DNA of 64,000 nt from SAR324 cluster bacterium (lineage in GTDB: Bacteria; SAR324; XYD2-FULL-50-16). The stretch spans positions 1-64,000 of the forward strand of contig JANQGX010000059.1 in assembly GCA_028282885.1 (NCBI GenBank), written 5' to 3'. The notes beneath the pieces were generated by a model. That model worked only from the letters and a program-made list of their open reading frames with translations. It was not told the DNA's origin and did no database searches. Positions 54,165-63,537 of the stretch are shown here, piece by piece. Each line of letters starts with the position of its first letter. Positions within the stretch are counted from its first letter, which is position 1. The translations under genes and the position numbers were made by a program.

Positions 54165-54806
54165 TCAATGGAATTCCCAGGTCTCTTGGTTGAACCGCTC
54201 CCAGGAGCCATCAGGTCTTTCCCTGCTTTCCAGATTGTAAGGAGCTTCGAACCAGAGATAAACAAGATCACTTTCCGAGTCCAGAATAAAGGTCCCCTGA
54301 TTGGTTTCCACGGTAAGGACGGCATGGGGTGTCAGGTGCTGTTTGTGATGGCCGATGGCTATTCTCAGCGCGGCACGGGATAGCCCCGCCAAGGACAATT
54401 TTCTTCTTTTTTCAAGAGCAATGTCTTCGCAATCCCCGTATCCGCTGAGCGGTAGCGTCCAGAGATCCTCCCTGTCATACTGGTCTTTGTCGGACATGAA
54501 TTTGATATCCAGGTTAACAGCCCGATTATAAGATTTCAGCAGCCGAAACAGATCCGGAGTTAACCTGATCTCAGCCTGACCGGACAGAACACACTCCCGG
54601 CTGAAATTGCGGCAAAACTCTTGATAGGGCGCGAATATATCTCTTACATCCACTACATCAAGATTGAGTTTGGCAGAAGGTTGGTGGCCCTTCTTTGCAG
54701 GAGACAGGATTGTGCAACCGTTTAGGAATAACACGAAAAACAGGGAGATCAGCCATAAGCCATGGATAGATTGATTCTGTAAATACTGTTTTCCAGTGAG
54801 GGCCAT
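54165..54806 (-). CDS. LapG-like transglutaminase-like cysteine peptidase, lipoprotein
   Basis: The 213-residue protein starts with a lipoprotein signal (lipobox LNGC). The catalytic triad appears as GYGDCEDIALEKR (cysteine), TPHAVLTVET (histidine) and ILDSESDLV (aspartate). This is the bacterial transglutaminase-like cysteine proteinase family. LapG cleaves the large adhesin LapA under c-di-GMP control by LapD. No LapD or adhesin is in this window, so its target is unknown. Confidence 0.88.
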   Translation of the reverse strand: MALTGKQYLQNQSIHGLWLISLFFVLFLNGCTILSPAKKGHQPSAKLNLDVVDVRDIFAPYQEFCRNFSRECVLSGQAEIRLTPDLFRLLKSYNRAVNLDIKFMSDKDQYDREDLWTLPLSGYGDCEDIALEKRRKLSLAGLSRAALRIAIGHHKQHLTPHAVLTVETNQGTFILDSESDLVYLWFEAPYNLESRERPDGSWERFNQETWEFH

Positions 54807-54846
54807 TTGAGATTTACCATGTCCGGAATATCAGAAATAAAACCAT

Positions 54847-55122
54847 TTAATCCTTTAAGTTCAGATCGGCTCTTTTTTTGCTGTTTTCAGGGGAATATCC
54901 ATCCGGATACCGGATTTTGAGTTTTTCTATATTCTCCCTCATAATTTCCGACAGATCAAGATTCAGGGTTGTGCACAGAGCTGCTGCGTACCAAAGGACA
55001 TTTCCGATCTCATTTTTCAGTTTTTCGATATCTAATCCATGCTGATGGAAAATACCCTTCTTGATATATTCGGCAACTTCTCCCGCTTTTCCAGCAAGAC
55101 CCAAGGCGTTCCAGACAGTCAT
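54847..55122 (-). CDS. MazG-like nucleoside-triphosphate pyrophosphohydrolase, perhaps truncated at the N-terminus
   Basis: The 91-residue frame has the MazG-like helices: LGLAGKAGEVAEYIKKG, LKNEIGNVLWYAAALC and ENIEKLKIRYPDGYSPENS. Upstream in the same frame the homologous beginning DYQNLAGR is readable, but it follows a TAA at 55192-55194, itself preceded by ATG AAT TCA at 55195-55203. Either translation begins at ATG 55122 with AAGGAA upstream, or the gene has acquired a nonsense codon. It would hydrolyse non-canonical NTPs. Confidence 0.75.
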   Translation of the reverse strand: MTVWNALGLAGKAGEVAEYIKKGIFHQHGLDIEKLKNEIGNVLWYAAALCTTLNLDLSEIMRENIEKLKIRYPDGYSPENSKKRADLNLKD

Positions 55123-55447
55123 AATTTCCTTGCCGAAAGGTTCAAGTCCGGGTTCGGAGACGAGTGGTCGGCCTGCCAGGTTTTGATAATCTTATGAATT
55201 CATGGTTAGTTAACGATAGGTTTTGAAAAAAGCTGTTTTTGGAATCATATCCTACGGCTGAAAGAAGCCTTTGATGCTGATCGTGATTCGGCTTATTATT
55301 AGGAAAGAATTGTTTATGCGCCATAATCGATGTTGAATTGACCTTCTTGGTTATCTGCAGTAAATTGAACACTATCCATAGAAAAATCAATCCACAAACC
55401 CGGATTCGTTCCAGGAAGTCTTTCAACCTTTATTGGAAAAACCGCAA

Positions 55448-55840
55448 ATGAAGTGTCTGATCGTTGAAGATAATCGACAGAATTATGAGCTATTGCAACA
55501 GATGCTGGAAGAATATGGCATCATCAACGTCGTTGAAAACGGCGTTGATGCCTTTGAAGAATTTAAATTCGCACATCTGGAACAGGATCCTTACGATGTG
55601 ATCTTTTTGGATATCATCATGCCCGGAATTGACGGGAAAGAAGTGTTGAAACTGATCAGAGACTGGGAAGAGGGTCGACCGGATCTCAATCACAAGGTCC
55701 AGGTTGTCATGGCGACCTCCAAAAGCGATACTGATACCATCGTTTCAAGCTTTGATGACGGTTGTCAGCATTTTTTCATGAAGCCATATGACAAGGCTGA
55801 ACTAAATGAGTTGATGGCCAAAATGGGATTTAGCAGGTAA
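55448..55840 (+). CDS. CheY-like single-domain response regulator
   Basis: The 130-residue protein is one receiver: KCLIVEDNRQNYELL, phospho-aspartate in DVIFLDIIMPGIDG, and FFMKPYDKAELNEL with the switch lysine. ATG 55448 is chosen over an upstream TTG at 55433. It has no adjacent kinase. Confidence 0.93.
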   Translation: MKCLIVEDNRQNYELLQQMLEEYGIINVVENGVDAFEEFKFAHLEQDPYDVIFLDIIMPGIDGKEVLKLIRDWEEGRPDLNHKVQVVMATSKSDTDTIVSSFDDGCQHFFMKPYDKAELNELMAKMGFSR

Positions 55841-55988
55841 TTTATTAAAATCCCTTCAACAGTTTCCGTTTTCCGGACGGATGTTCAGGAAACGGTGATT
55901 CCGCTTACCTGCCCGAATGTCGAAACGATCTCTAACGTAAAGATTGATTTATGACAAAATCAGGCATGATGCAGCTTTCCGAAAAGCC

Positions 55989-57092
55989 TTACACTTTGAT
56001 TGCCTTACCATCCAGCCTCACCAATTTGTATTCTTTGCTGCCCATTCCCAGTTTTACACCGTGGTTAATCTGGATCAAGGGATCCACATGGGGGTGAGCC
56101 AGTTTCGAAAGATTCTCACTACATTGTTCCTTTGTCAGATCCAGGGTCGCCATATCGAGAGCTATCGGGTCTAAAGAGGCAAGAATGCCTATGTCCGGGA
56201 TCAGTTTATCTTTTGACTTCATGCAGTCACAATCCTTGGTCATATTTGTCATGAAAGTCAAATAGGCGAGTTTTTCCTTTTTTTCGAGGAAGACCCCAAA
56301 GGCATGCTCCATCATTTTTTTCTGCAGGTTTTCACTGGTTGTGTGCCACTTAAATCCGACTGCACCCGGTTTGCAAACGGCTATACATTCGCCACAACCG
56401 ATGCACTTCTCTTCTGTTATAAAAGCGACGTTGTCATGTTCAACAATACAGTTTTCAGGGCACCATTTAATGCAGGTTTTGCAGAAGTCACATTTATCGG
56501 CGTTTATCCTGGGTGCAACCTCCGAATGTTGATCCAATTTGCCTTTTCTGCTGGAGAGTCCCATGCCAAGGTTCTTTATGGTTGCTCCCAAGCCGGAGAG
56601 AAGGTGTCCTGTTGCGTGGGATACAATCAGGAGTGTGTCTGCGGCAATGGCATCACCCGCAATCCTGACTTTTTCGTAGCAGTCCCCGTTGATCACGATC
56701 TCCTTTTCGAATACACCGAGAAATCCATCAGACATGATGATGGGCGCTCCAACGTTTTCATAAGTAAAGCCGTGATCAAAAGCGAGTAAGATATGATCCA
56801 GGGCGTTGGAGCGATTCCCCTTATATAGAACCGAAGTTTCTGTCAGATAGGGTTTGCCCCCGTTCTCCTTTATCTTATTTACCAAAGGACGGATATGATC
56901 AGGTGTAAGATGTGTCTTGTTTCCTTTTTCGCCAAAGTGCGTTTTGATGGCAACCGAATCAGATACTCCGATAAGCGAGGGAAAACCTGCTTCTTCAAAC
57001 AGTATCCCGGTTTTATCCTGTATCGATTCAATGGGTTCTTCATCTTTTATAGTGATGAAAAAAACTTCAGGCAGACCAGACTTCATTTTCAT
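55989..57092 (-). CDS. DUF362 protein with two 4Fe-4S clusters
   Basis: The protein of about 367 residues has an N-terminal DUF362 region (LIGVSDSVAIKTHFGEKGNKTHL, DALLIVSHATGHLLSG-like) and a two-cluster ferredoxin insert with CDFCKTCIKWCPENC and CIGCGECIAVCKPGA. It belongs to the large anaerobic DUF362 family, with no proven role. The frame begins at TTG 57137, but ATG 57092 or 57086 is more likely. Confidence 0.88.
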   Translation of the reverse strand: MKMKSGLPEVFFITIKDEEPIESIQDKTGILFEEAGFPSLIGVSDSVAIKTHFGEKGNKTHLTPDHIRPLVNKIKENGGKPYLTETSVLYKGNRSNALDHILLAFDHGFTYENVGAPIIMSDGFLGVFEKEIVINGDCYEKVRIAGDAIAADTLLIVSHATGHLLSGLGATIKNLGMGLSSRKGKLDQHSEVAPRINADKCDFCKTCIKWCPENCIVEHDNVAFITEEKCIGCGECIAVCKPGAVGFKWHTTSENLQKKMMEHAFGVFLEKKEKLAYLTFMTNMTKDCDCMKSKDKLIPDIGILASLDPIALDMATLDLTKEQCSENLSKLAHPHVDPLIQINHGVKLGMGSKEYKLVRLDGKAIKV

Positions 57093-57137
57093 TCCGTACC
57101 AGGGTTTAACATTATTGTTTTCAACCAAGTCCGACAA

Positions 57138-57590
57138 TTAACACAAGCTGTCCGGCTTGTGAAACAGAATCGTCTCTCTAAACGTTTTCGCCCGGTTATT
57201 TCATGGGTCCAATTTAACGGTTTATCCATCTTCTATATTACTTGAATATTCCGGCGAAGTTAGATCTGCTTACTATACGGTAGTAAGGTTATCAGGTGAT
57301 TTATCGTTTTTGTTAGATGAAAAAGAAGAGTTGATTGAAATTTGTTTTACTTTGACATCACCAGCAGAGTGGCAGTACAATACAGGTTGAAAAAATGGGC
57401 GTTGGTGGGGGGCGTGGACCGACAGGTAGCTTTTGCAATCTGTTGGTGTATTTGAAGTATCATGTGTTGCTGAAAGTGCAGACCTAGTATTTGCCAGGGT
57501 AAGGTCCCGGTAAAACTGACTGAGAAAGATTCAGTCGATTCCCTTTGAAACGTCAAGGCGCTTCTGAAGTCACAGGTTTAAGGATCGAAC
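57138..57590. other. Intergenic region, about 450 bases, no supported gene
   Basis: The region lies between divergent genes. A minus-strand frame at 57347-57556 has no ribosome-binding site or motif. I saw no RNA gene. Confidence 0.4.
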
Positions 57591-60062
57591 ATGTCCAAGC
57601 CACAAATACTGATTGTTGAGGATGAGGTCATCGTTGCCAAGGAGATCGAAGATACCCTGGTTCGAATGGGATATGATGTCTGTTCCATCGTAAATTCGGG
57701 GTTAAAGGCCATAGAAAAGGCGGAAGAATACACTCCCGACATAATTCTCATGGATGTTAATCTCCAGGGGGACATGGATGGGGTTGAAGCGGCGGGTATC
57801 ATTCGACGCAAATTTGATTTGCCTGTTGTTTACCTGACCGCATTTACGGATCATGATACGACTGAGCGGGCTAAAATCACCCAGCCCCTGGGATACCTGC
57901 AAAAACCTTTTCAGGAAAGCAACCTGAGAGTGGTTTTGGAGATGGCTCGCTATACGGCCGGAATTGACAGGGAAAGAAAGAGCATGATGGAGGCCCTGAT
58001 AAAAAGTGAAAAGCGTTACCGGGACCTTTTCAATTCCATGGTTGATGGCTTTGCCGTACATGAGATGTTATTTGATGAAGAAGGGAATCCCAATGATTAT
58101 CGGTTTTTAAAGGTTAATCCGGCTTTTGAAAAACTTACTGGACTCAAAGCCAGGGATATTCATGGCCGAACAGTAACGGAGGTGTTCCCTAAGGTGGAAA
58201 AAAGCTGGATTGATACTTATGGGAAAGTAATAAAAAACAGGGAACCGATCCACTTCAATAACTATTCTGCTGATTTAAATAGGTATTTTGAGGTCAGTGC
58301 CTATGTTGTCAGCAAAAACCAGTTTGCCTGTAGTTTTGTGGATGTTACGGACCGTAAAAAAGCTGAGGATAAGCTTGCCCACGAATCCGAAGTGAATTCA
58401 GTACTGACCGAGATCTCAAGACAGTTGATTTCCTTTTCCAATAACCTGACAGCGATTGCGGATCTGATTCTGGAACACTCCAAACGCATAACTAAGAGTG
58501 AGCAGGGATACGTATCCATTATCGATCTTAAATCCGGGGACAACGTTGTTTTTTCAGTTTCTGCCCAGACAAATGGTCAGCGTATTGCCAATCCCGAGGG
58601 GAAAATCGTGTTTTCCCGGGACAAGGAAGGATTGTATCCAAGCCTGTGCGGACATCCTTTGAACACCGGTAAGCCATTCTATACCAACCACCCTTCAAAA
58701 CACCCGTCTGCAAGTGGAACTCCCGCCGATCATGTCCCCATCGATAATTTTTTGTCAGTTCCCATTATGATCGAAGGAATAGTATCGGGTCAGATTGCCT
58801 TGGCAAACAGCAAAGACGGATATACCAAAAGTGATCTAAAGGCGATTGAGCAGATAGGTGAGTTGTATGCGCTTGCAATACAAAGGGAACAGCAGGAATC
58901 GGAAAAAGAAGCGCTTGAAGACCAGATGCGACAAATGCAGAAAACCGAGGCCATCGGCACTCTTGCCGGTGGAATTGCACATGATTTCAACAATATACTC
59001 CAGCCAATTATGGGCTATGCCAATATGGCGTTGAAAAACATGAAGCCTACGGATGCCAATTCCAGATACCTGAAATCCGTTCTGGCAGCGTCCAGACGCG
59101 CCAAGGAACTGGTACAACAGATTCTGACGTTTGCGCGAAAAAGCGACAAGGAGAAACAACCGGTGAAGGTGCATCTCATTATCAAGGAAGCGATGAGACT
59201 GCTTCGATCCAGTCTTCCTTCAACCATAGAAATCAGGAAGCAAATCAGCCGCAATTGCGGAATGGTCATGGCCGATCCCACCATGATTCACCAGATTGTG
59301 ATGAATCTGACAACTAATGCCTATCATGCCATGGCAGAAACCGGCGGGATTATGAAGATCAGCCTTGAGAGGGTGCAAATAAACCTCGAAGATGTTTTCG
59401 AAGACGAACTGAATCCTGGCAACTATCTTTGCCTGGTGGTTTCGGATACGGGTGTCGGTATGACACCGGAGACCATGGAGAAGATTTTTGATCCCTATTT
59501 TACCACCAGGGATCGCCAAAAAGGAACCGGGCTTGGTTTATCGGTAGTAAAGGGAATTGTCAGGAGTTGTGGCGGGACCATCCGTGTATCCAGTACTGTC
59601 GACAAAGGCTCTGATTTTTATGTCTATTTTCCTGAACTGCAGGAAGAAGTTGTTTCAGAGGAGCCTGAGTTTGTCCGGCCCTCGGCGACCGGCAACGAAA
59701 GGATACTGATCGTTGATGATGAGGTTGCAATTGTCGAACTGAACAAAGCAATGCTCCAGGAACTGGGATACCAGGTTACGGAGAGGAGATGCAGCATGGA
59801 AGCGCTGGAAGTGTTCAAGTTGCAGACAGACCGTTTCGATCTGGTGATTACCGATATGACCATGCCAAATATGACGGGGACCGAACTTGCCAAGAATATG
59901 CTGGCGATCAGACCCGAACTGCCTATCATCCTCTGTACAGGATTCAGCGAGCTGGTAACCGAAGAGAAGGCAGAGGCGATCGGCATCCGCAAGCTTCTGA
60001 TGAAACCTACCTCGCAGGATCAACTGGGTCAGTCCATTCGTGATATTCTGGATACGGCTTAA
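57591..60062 (+). CDS. Hybrid sensor histidine kinase REC-PAS-GAF-HisKA-HATPase-REC
   Basis: The 823-residue protein has an N-terminal receiver (PQILIVEDEVIVAKEIEDTL, aspartate in DIILMDVNLQGDMDG), a PAS domain (about 140-250), a GAF domain (about 270-430), then the histidine in GTLAGGIAHDFNNILQPIMGY. The HATPase has MNLTTNAYHAM, SDTGVGMTPETM and GTGLGLSVVKGI. A C-terminal receiver has RILIVDDEVAIVELNKAM and LVITDMTMPNMTG. It is soluble and ends tail to tail with the next gene. Confidence 0.95.
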   Translation: MSKPQILIVEDEVIVAKEIEDTLVRMGYDVCSIVNSGLKAIEKAEEYTPDIILMDVNLQGDMDGVEAAGIIRRKFDLPVVYLTAFTDHDTTERAKITQPLGYLQKPFQESNLRVVLEMARYTAGIDRERKSMMEALIKSEKRYRDLFNSMVDGFAVHEMLFDEEGNPNDYRFLKVNPAFEKLTGLKARDIHGRTVTEVFPKVEKSWIDTYGKVIKNREPIHFNNYSADLNRYFEVSAYVVSKNQFACSFVDVTDRKKAEDKLAHESEVNSVLTEISRQLISFSNNLTAIADLILEHSKRITKSEQGYVSIIDLKSGDNVVFSVSAQTNGQRIANPEGKIVFSRDKEGLYPSLCGHPLNTGKPFYTNHPSKHPSASGTPADHVPIDNFLSVPIMIEGIVSGQIALANSKDGYTKSDLKAIEQIGELYALAIQREQQESEKEALEDQMRQMQKTEAIGTLAGGIAHDFNNILQPIMGYANMALKNMKPTDANSRYLKSVLAASRRAKELVQQILTFARKSDKEKQPVKVHLIIKEAMRLLRSSLPSTIEIRKQISRNCGMVMADPTMIHQIVMNLTTNAYHAMAETGGIMKISLERVQINLEDVFEDELNPGNYLCLVVSDTGVGMTPETMEKIFDPYFTTRDRQKGTGLGLSVVKGIVRSCGGTIRVSSTVDKGSDFYVYFPELQEEVVSEEPEFVRPSATGNERILIVDDEVAIVELNKAMLQELGYQVTERRCSMEALEVFKLQTDRFDLVITDMTMPNMTGTELAKNMLAIRPELPIILCTGFSELVTEEKAEAIGIRKLLMKPTSQDQLGQSIRDILDTA

Positions 60063-62833
60063 ATCAATTTCTCTACATCCACTACCTGGATCGGAGTGTC
60101 CTTGAAAATGGTGATTCCCAGGTAAATTGGCGTTTTTCTGTAAATTCTGGGCAAGGGTAATATCGGCATTATGGCGTGGTGAAGAATATCATCTATGACC
60201 AGACCGCTTTTCCCCAAAGGTGACTTAAGGATAATCAATTGATTCTGGTTACCTGAATACCCGGAGCCGATTTCAAACACTTCCTCGTGGTCAATCAATG
60301 GAACAGCACTGCCGTTATAGCGATAGGACGGCTGCTGTTTTACCATAAAACTCGCCTCTTTTCGATAGTTGACAAAAGATTCCACATTGTCTTCCGGTAT
60401 TGCGATATGGACATCCCCTATGGCAACGATGATACAAGGAAGTGAAACATTGTTCTTGGCAAAAGAGAAGTGATAGCTGCAGCCTTTTCCGTATGTGGTT
60501 TCGATGCGACAGGTCCCCTGGAACTGATGCATTGCCTCTTCCACAGCATTCATGCCGACACCCCTACCTGCATTGTCATCCAGACTTTCCGCAGTGGACA
60601 CCCCCTGGACAAAAAGAAGATTCAGAATTTCCGACTCGGACATCATTTCAAGCTGTTCCCCGGTAACAACTGAATTTGCCAGGGCTTTTTCCGCTATTTT
60701 TTTCTTGTCGATACCGCGTCCGTCGTCGCTGATGGTAAGCAAAATGTGAAGAGCATCTTCCGACAACTTAAGGGTGACTTTTCCCGCAGGATCTTTTCCC
60801 AGGGCCTCTCTTTCACCGGGTGTTTCCAAACCGTGTATGACGGCATTTTTTAGCACATGGTTCAATATCTCATGTACTGCATTCCAAAATTCCCGATCTG
60901 CTTTGACCTGGTGATCTTCAATAACGAGATCAGCCTCTTTGCTATACTCCTGGGCCAGATTGGGGATAAGACGTTCATACCGGCTCAGATCGAGCGGTAT
61001 CCTTTTGATTTCCTGATGGGTCTGCAAAAACTGGTTATAGAGGCTGCTGGCCTGGATTGCTTTCTCGTCAGAGAGTGTGTCTGACAGAGAGTAATAGAGC
61101 TCCTGGGTTTGTTCCGCAAGTTTCTCATAACCGTTCAGAGATACGGACAGGTACTCCTCCACACGACGTTTACGTACTTCGCCATGGTCTGTGCAGCGAT
61201 TGTTTAAAAATCTGGAAAAGTCGCCCTGCTGATCTTTAACATAGTCCTGTGCACGTTTCAGGGATTGCGTAATCGTGTTTAACCAATCATCGATGTCAAA
61301 CTCGGAATCCGGTTGTTCCTGGTACTGATCCAGAATATCCTGTATTTTGAAAATGGTCTGTTTGAGAAGGAAAGAGATGTCTTTTGTCAGCACGATGTGT
61401 TGTTCACTTAAAGGGCGGGTGATGTCTTCAATTTTGTGGCAAAGCTGCTTGGCCTGGGGAACCAGAAAGCCACAACTGCCCTTCAATCCGTGTATTTTAT
61501 TGCTCAGTAACCTGAGGTTTTCAAAAAAGACCTGCAGGTTTCTGTTGAAAAGGAATTGACCGTATTCCTCCAGGTCGAACTGTCCTTCAGCGGGAAAGGC
61601 GAATGACTCGACAGCTTTGACAAGGGAGAGGGTTTCCGATGAAAGATTCCTGGCATCTTTGAGGATGCTTTGCTTCATTTTATCATCCAGGATAACTGCC
61701 TCTTCAAGACTTTTACGCTGGGACTCCATTTTATCGGAAATAATGCCAAGCTGGTCTTTTGCCATCAAGGGAAGCAGGTGCCCCTCAAGGCAATGAAGTC
61801 TTTTGTCGTAACAGAGTTGAACGGAGAAATGGTGCTCCTTGTTATCGTCGCCAGTGAACTTTATTTCGATGGGAAAAGGGATATCTTCCTTTTGATCGAA
61901 AGAAAAACTGAAAAGTTGTTCCATGGAGGAGTCTTCCAAAAACTGTATGAAATCAGGATTTTGAGATTCCCTGATATCTGTTTTTAGATACTTGTGTATA
62001 TCGGCATCGATCCGAACCAGCCTGTACTGGCTGTTTATCCTGATGCCCATCTCCCGTTCCGAAGCTTCGGTTTCGCGGGCCAACTGGTCAAAAACACTCA
62101 TGTCACGGCAGATTCCCACCATCCCCATGATATTGTTTTTGCTGTCCATCTGTCCGTTGGCGAAAACCTGAAGGGGTAAAGGCTCGCTCTCCGCTCTTTT
62201 GAACCTCAAGGTTAAGCCTTTAACCGTGGATTTAAGTCGTCTCTCTTCATTGGTGAACTTATAGAAAAACTGTTCAATATCTTCCTCGATCAAAATCGAG
62301 GTAAACGGATTTCCTATGACCTCTTTGGTCGGAATTCCGAGTATCTGGGTAAAATTATCATCAACATAGGTAAAGCAGAGCCGATCGTCACATTCCCAGA
62401 GAAAGTTGGGAAAATCCTGTTGTCGGAGCATTAACCGATGATTAAGCTGTTTGATTTCGCTAACCGCACGAAACAGGTCGAGGCTTCTTTTGATGTTACC
62501 TTCCAACTCAAAAAGATTGACCGGTTTTCTCATAAAAGACTGAACTCCCAATCTGAAACAGGTCTCAATATCGCTGTCTTCATCATTACCGGTCATGATA
62601 ATAATACCGTGGGATACCAGTACCTCCGGGCTGAGAGTTTTTAGGAATTCGATACCGTCCATTTCCGGCATTCTCAGATCCAAAATAGTTACAGGTGGTT
62701 TATATTTCTGAAACAGTTCCGAAGCCTGTTTTCCATTTTCAGCCCATAAAACCCCATAACCCAAATGTGTCAGGTGACGATAAAACATCTCCCTGATTTC
62801 CTCTTCATCATCAACAATCAATATTTGAACCAT
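60059..62833 (-). CDS. REC-PAS-Hpt-HATPase-CheW kinase (CheA-like hybrid)
   Basis: The 924-residue protein has an N-terminal receiver (VQILIVDDEEEIREMF, aspartate in VTILDLRMPEMDG), a PAS domain (about 140-260), an Hpt domain with the histidine near residue 446 in NKIHGLKGSCGFLV, an HATPase (VLKNAVIHGLETPGERE, DDGRGIDKKK, GRGVGMNAVEEAM) and a C-terminal CheW-like domain. Unlike the pair at 39-45 kb it has a receptor-coupling CheW-like domain. GGGAGTAAACC precedes the ATG, and CheD lies just upstream. Confidence 0.9.
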   Translation of the reverse strand: MVQILIVDDEEEIREMFYRHLTHLGYGVLWAENGKQASELFQKYKPPVTILDLRMPEMDGIEFLKTLSPEVLVSHGIIIMTGNDEDSDIETCFRLGVQSFMRKPVNLFELEGNIKRSLDLFRAVSEIKQLNHRLMLRQQDFPNFLWECDDRLCFTYVDDNFTQILGIPTKEVIGNPFTSILIEEDIEQFFYKFTNEERRLKSTVKGLTLRFKRAESEPLPLQVFANGQMDSKNNIMGMVGICRDMSVFDQLARETEASEREMGIRINSQYRLVRIDADIHKYLKTDIRESQNPDFIQFLEDSSMEQLFSFSFDQKEDIPFPIEIKFTGDDNKEHHFSVQLCYDKRLHCLEGHLLPLMAKDQLGIISDKMESQRKSLEEAVILDDKMKQSILKDARNLSSETLSLVKAVESFAFPAEGQFDLEEYGQFLFNRNLQVFFENLRLLSNKIHGLKGSCGFLVPQAKQLCHKIEDITRPLSEQHIVLTKDISFLLKQTIFKIQDILDQYQEQPDSEFDIDDWLNTITQSLKRAQDYVKDQQGDFSRFLNNRCTDHGEVRKRRVEEYLSVSLNGYEKLAEQTQELYYSLSDTLSDEKAIQASSLYNQFLQTHQEIKRIPLDLSRYERLIPNLAQEYSKEADLVIEDHQVKADREFWNAVHEILNHVLKNAVIHGLETPGEREALGKDPAGKVTLKLSEDALHILLTISDDGRGIDKKKIAEKALANSVVTGEQLEMMSESEILNLLFVQGVSTAESLDDNAGRGVGMNAVEEAMHQFQGTCRIETTYGKGCSYHFSFAKNNVSLPCIIVAIGDVHIAIPEDNVESFVNYRKEASFMVKQQPSYRYNGSAVPLIDHEEVFEIGSGYSGNQNQLIILKSPLGKSGLVIDDILHHAIMPILPLPRIYRKTPIYLGITIFKDTPIQVVDVEKLI

Positions 62834-62850
62834 GGTTTACTCCCGGGTAA

Positions 62851-63450
62851 TCAATTCCACAAAGTGATATTGTCTCCATTAGTATCCTGATGTCTTTTCA
62901 TACCTTCCTGGTATTTCTTTTCTTTCTCAAGCAGACTCGAAAGATCAACCGGGTGATGCCTCCGCACGTACACCGAGTAATCACGCCAGTCGAAGTAGAT
63001 AGTTCTGCCCTGGGTTCCACCCAGGTCTTCTGAAATCAAAGGGATATTCTCCTTTGTCAAAAACTCCCTGATGAATCTCATGTTGGTTTCACCGACACTC
63101 ATCATTCTGGAATTGCCATTTGCAAATTCTCGCAGGGTTGCCCCCCCGAAAGCTTTTGCCTTCAGGTTGATACGGGCTGCTCCCAGTTTGAACATCTTGT
63201 TGATCAGCAACTCCATGGCATGTACGCCATATCTACCCGTAAGGGTTGCGAATCCCGATCCTTTTTGTTTATATGTTTCGCTGCTCAGCAAAAAATGATT
63301 CATTCCCATAACTTTCTTTACAGGATCAAATAAACAAGCTGCCACACATGACCCCAGTAAAGTGGAAATAAAGATTTTTTCATTGGTTGCAAAATATCCA
63401 CCCGGATGGATAATCACCTTCTGATTGGGTTGACATGGGGTTTGCTTCAT
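62851..63450 (-). CDS. cheD: Chemoreceptor glutamine deamidase CheD
   Basis: The 199-residue protein has the CheD core: HPGGYFATNEKIFISTLLGSCVAACLFD with catalytic cysteine C35, and GMNHFLL with catalytic histidine H52. It deamidates receptor glutamines and binds CheC-type phosphatases. It lies between CheA and the CheA-like hybrid. Confidence 0.94.
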   Translation of the reverse strand: MKQTPCQPNQKVIIHPGGYFATNEKIFISTLLGSCVAACLFDPVKKVMGMNHFLLSSETYKQKGSGFATLTGRYGVHAMELLINKMFKLGAARINLKAKAFGGATLREFANGNSRMMSVGETNMRFIREFLTKENIPLISEDLGGTQGRTIYFDWRDYSVYVRRHHPVDLSSLLEKEKKYQEGMKRHQDTNGDNITLWN

Positions 63451-63537
63451 CTCTGACTGAGTTAAAATTGAAAAACCGGCTGACTCAATGGTTTTGACTG
63501 CTCTGCTAGTTTAAAATTGGCCACAAATATACAGTTT

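Noticed and set aside
55142-55426. 94-residue minus-strand frame over the MazG-like N-terminus
   Set aside because: Its 3' part overlaps the readable MazG-like beginning in another frame; no family features.
57347-57556. 69-residue minus-strand frame
   Set aside because: Lies in an intergenic gap without a ribosome-binding site or motif.
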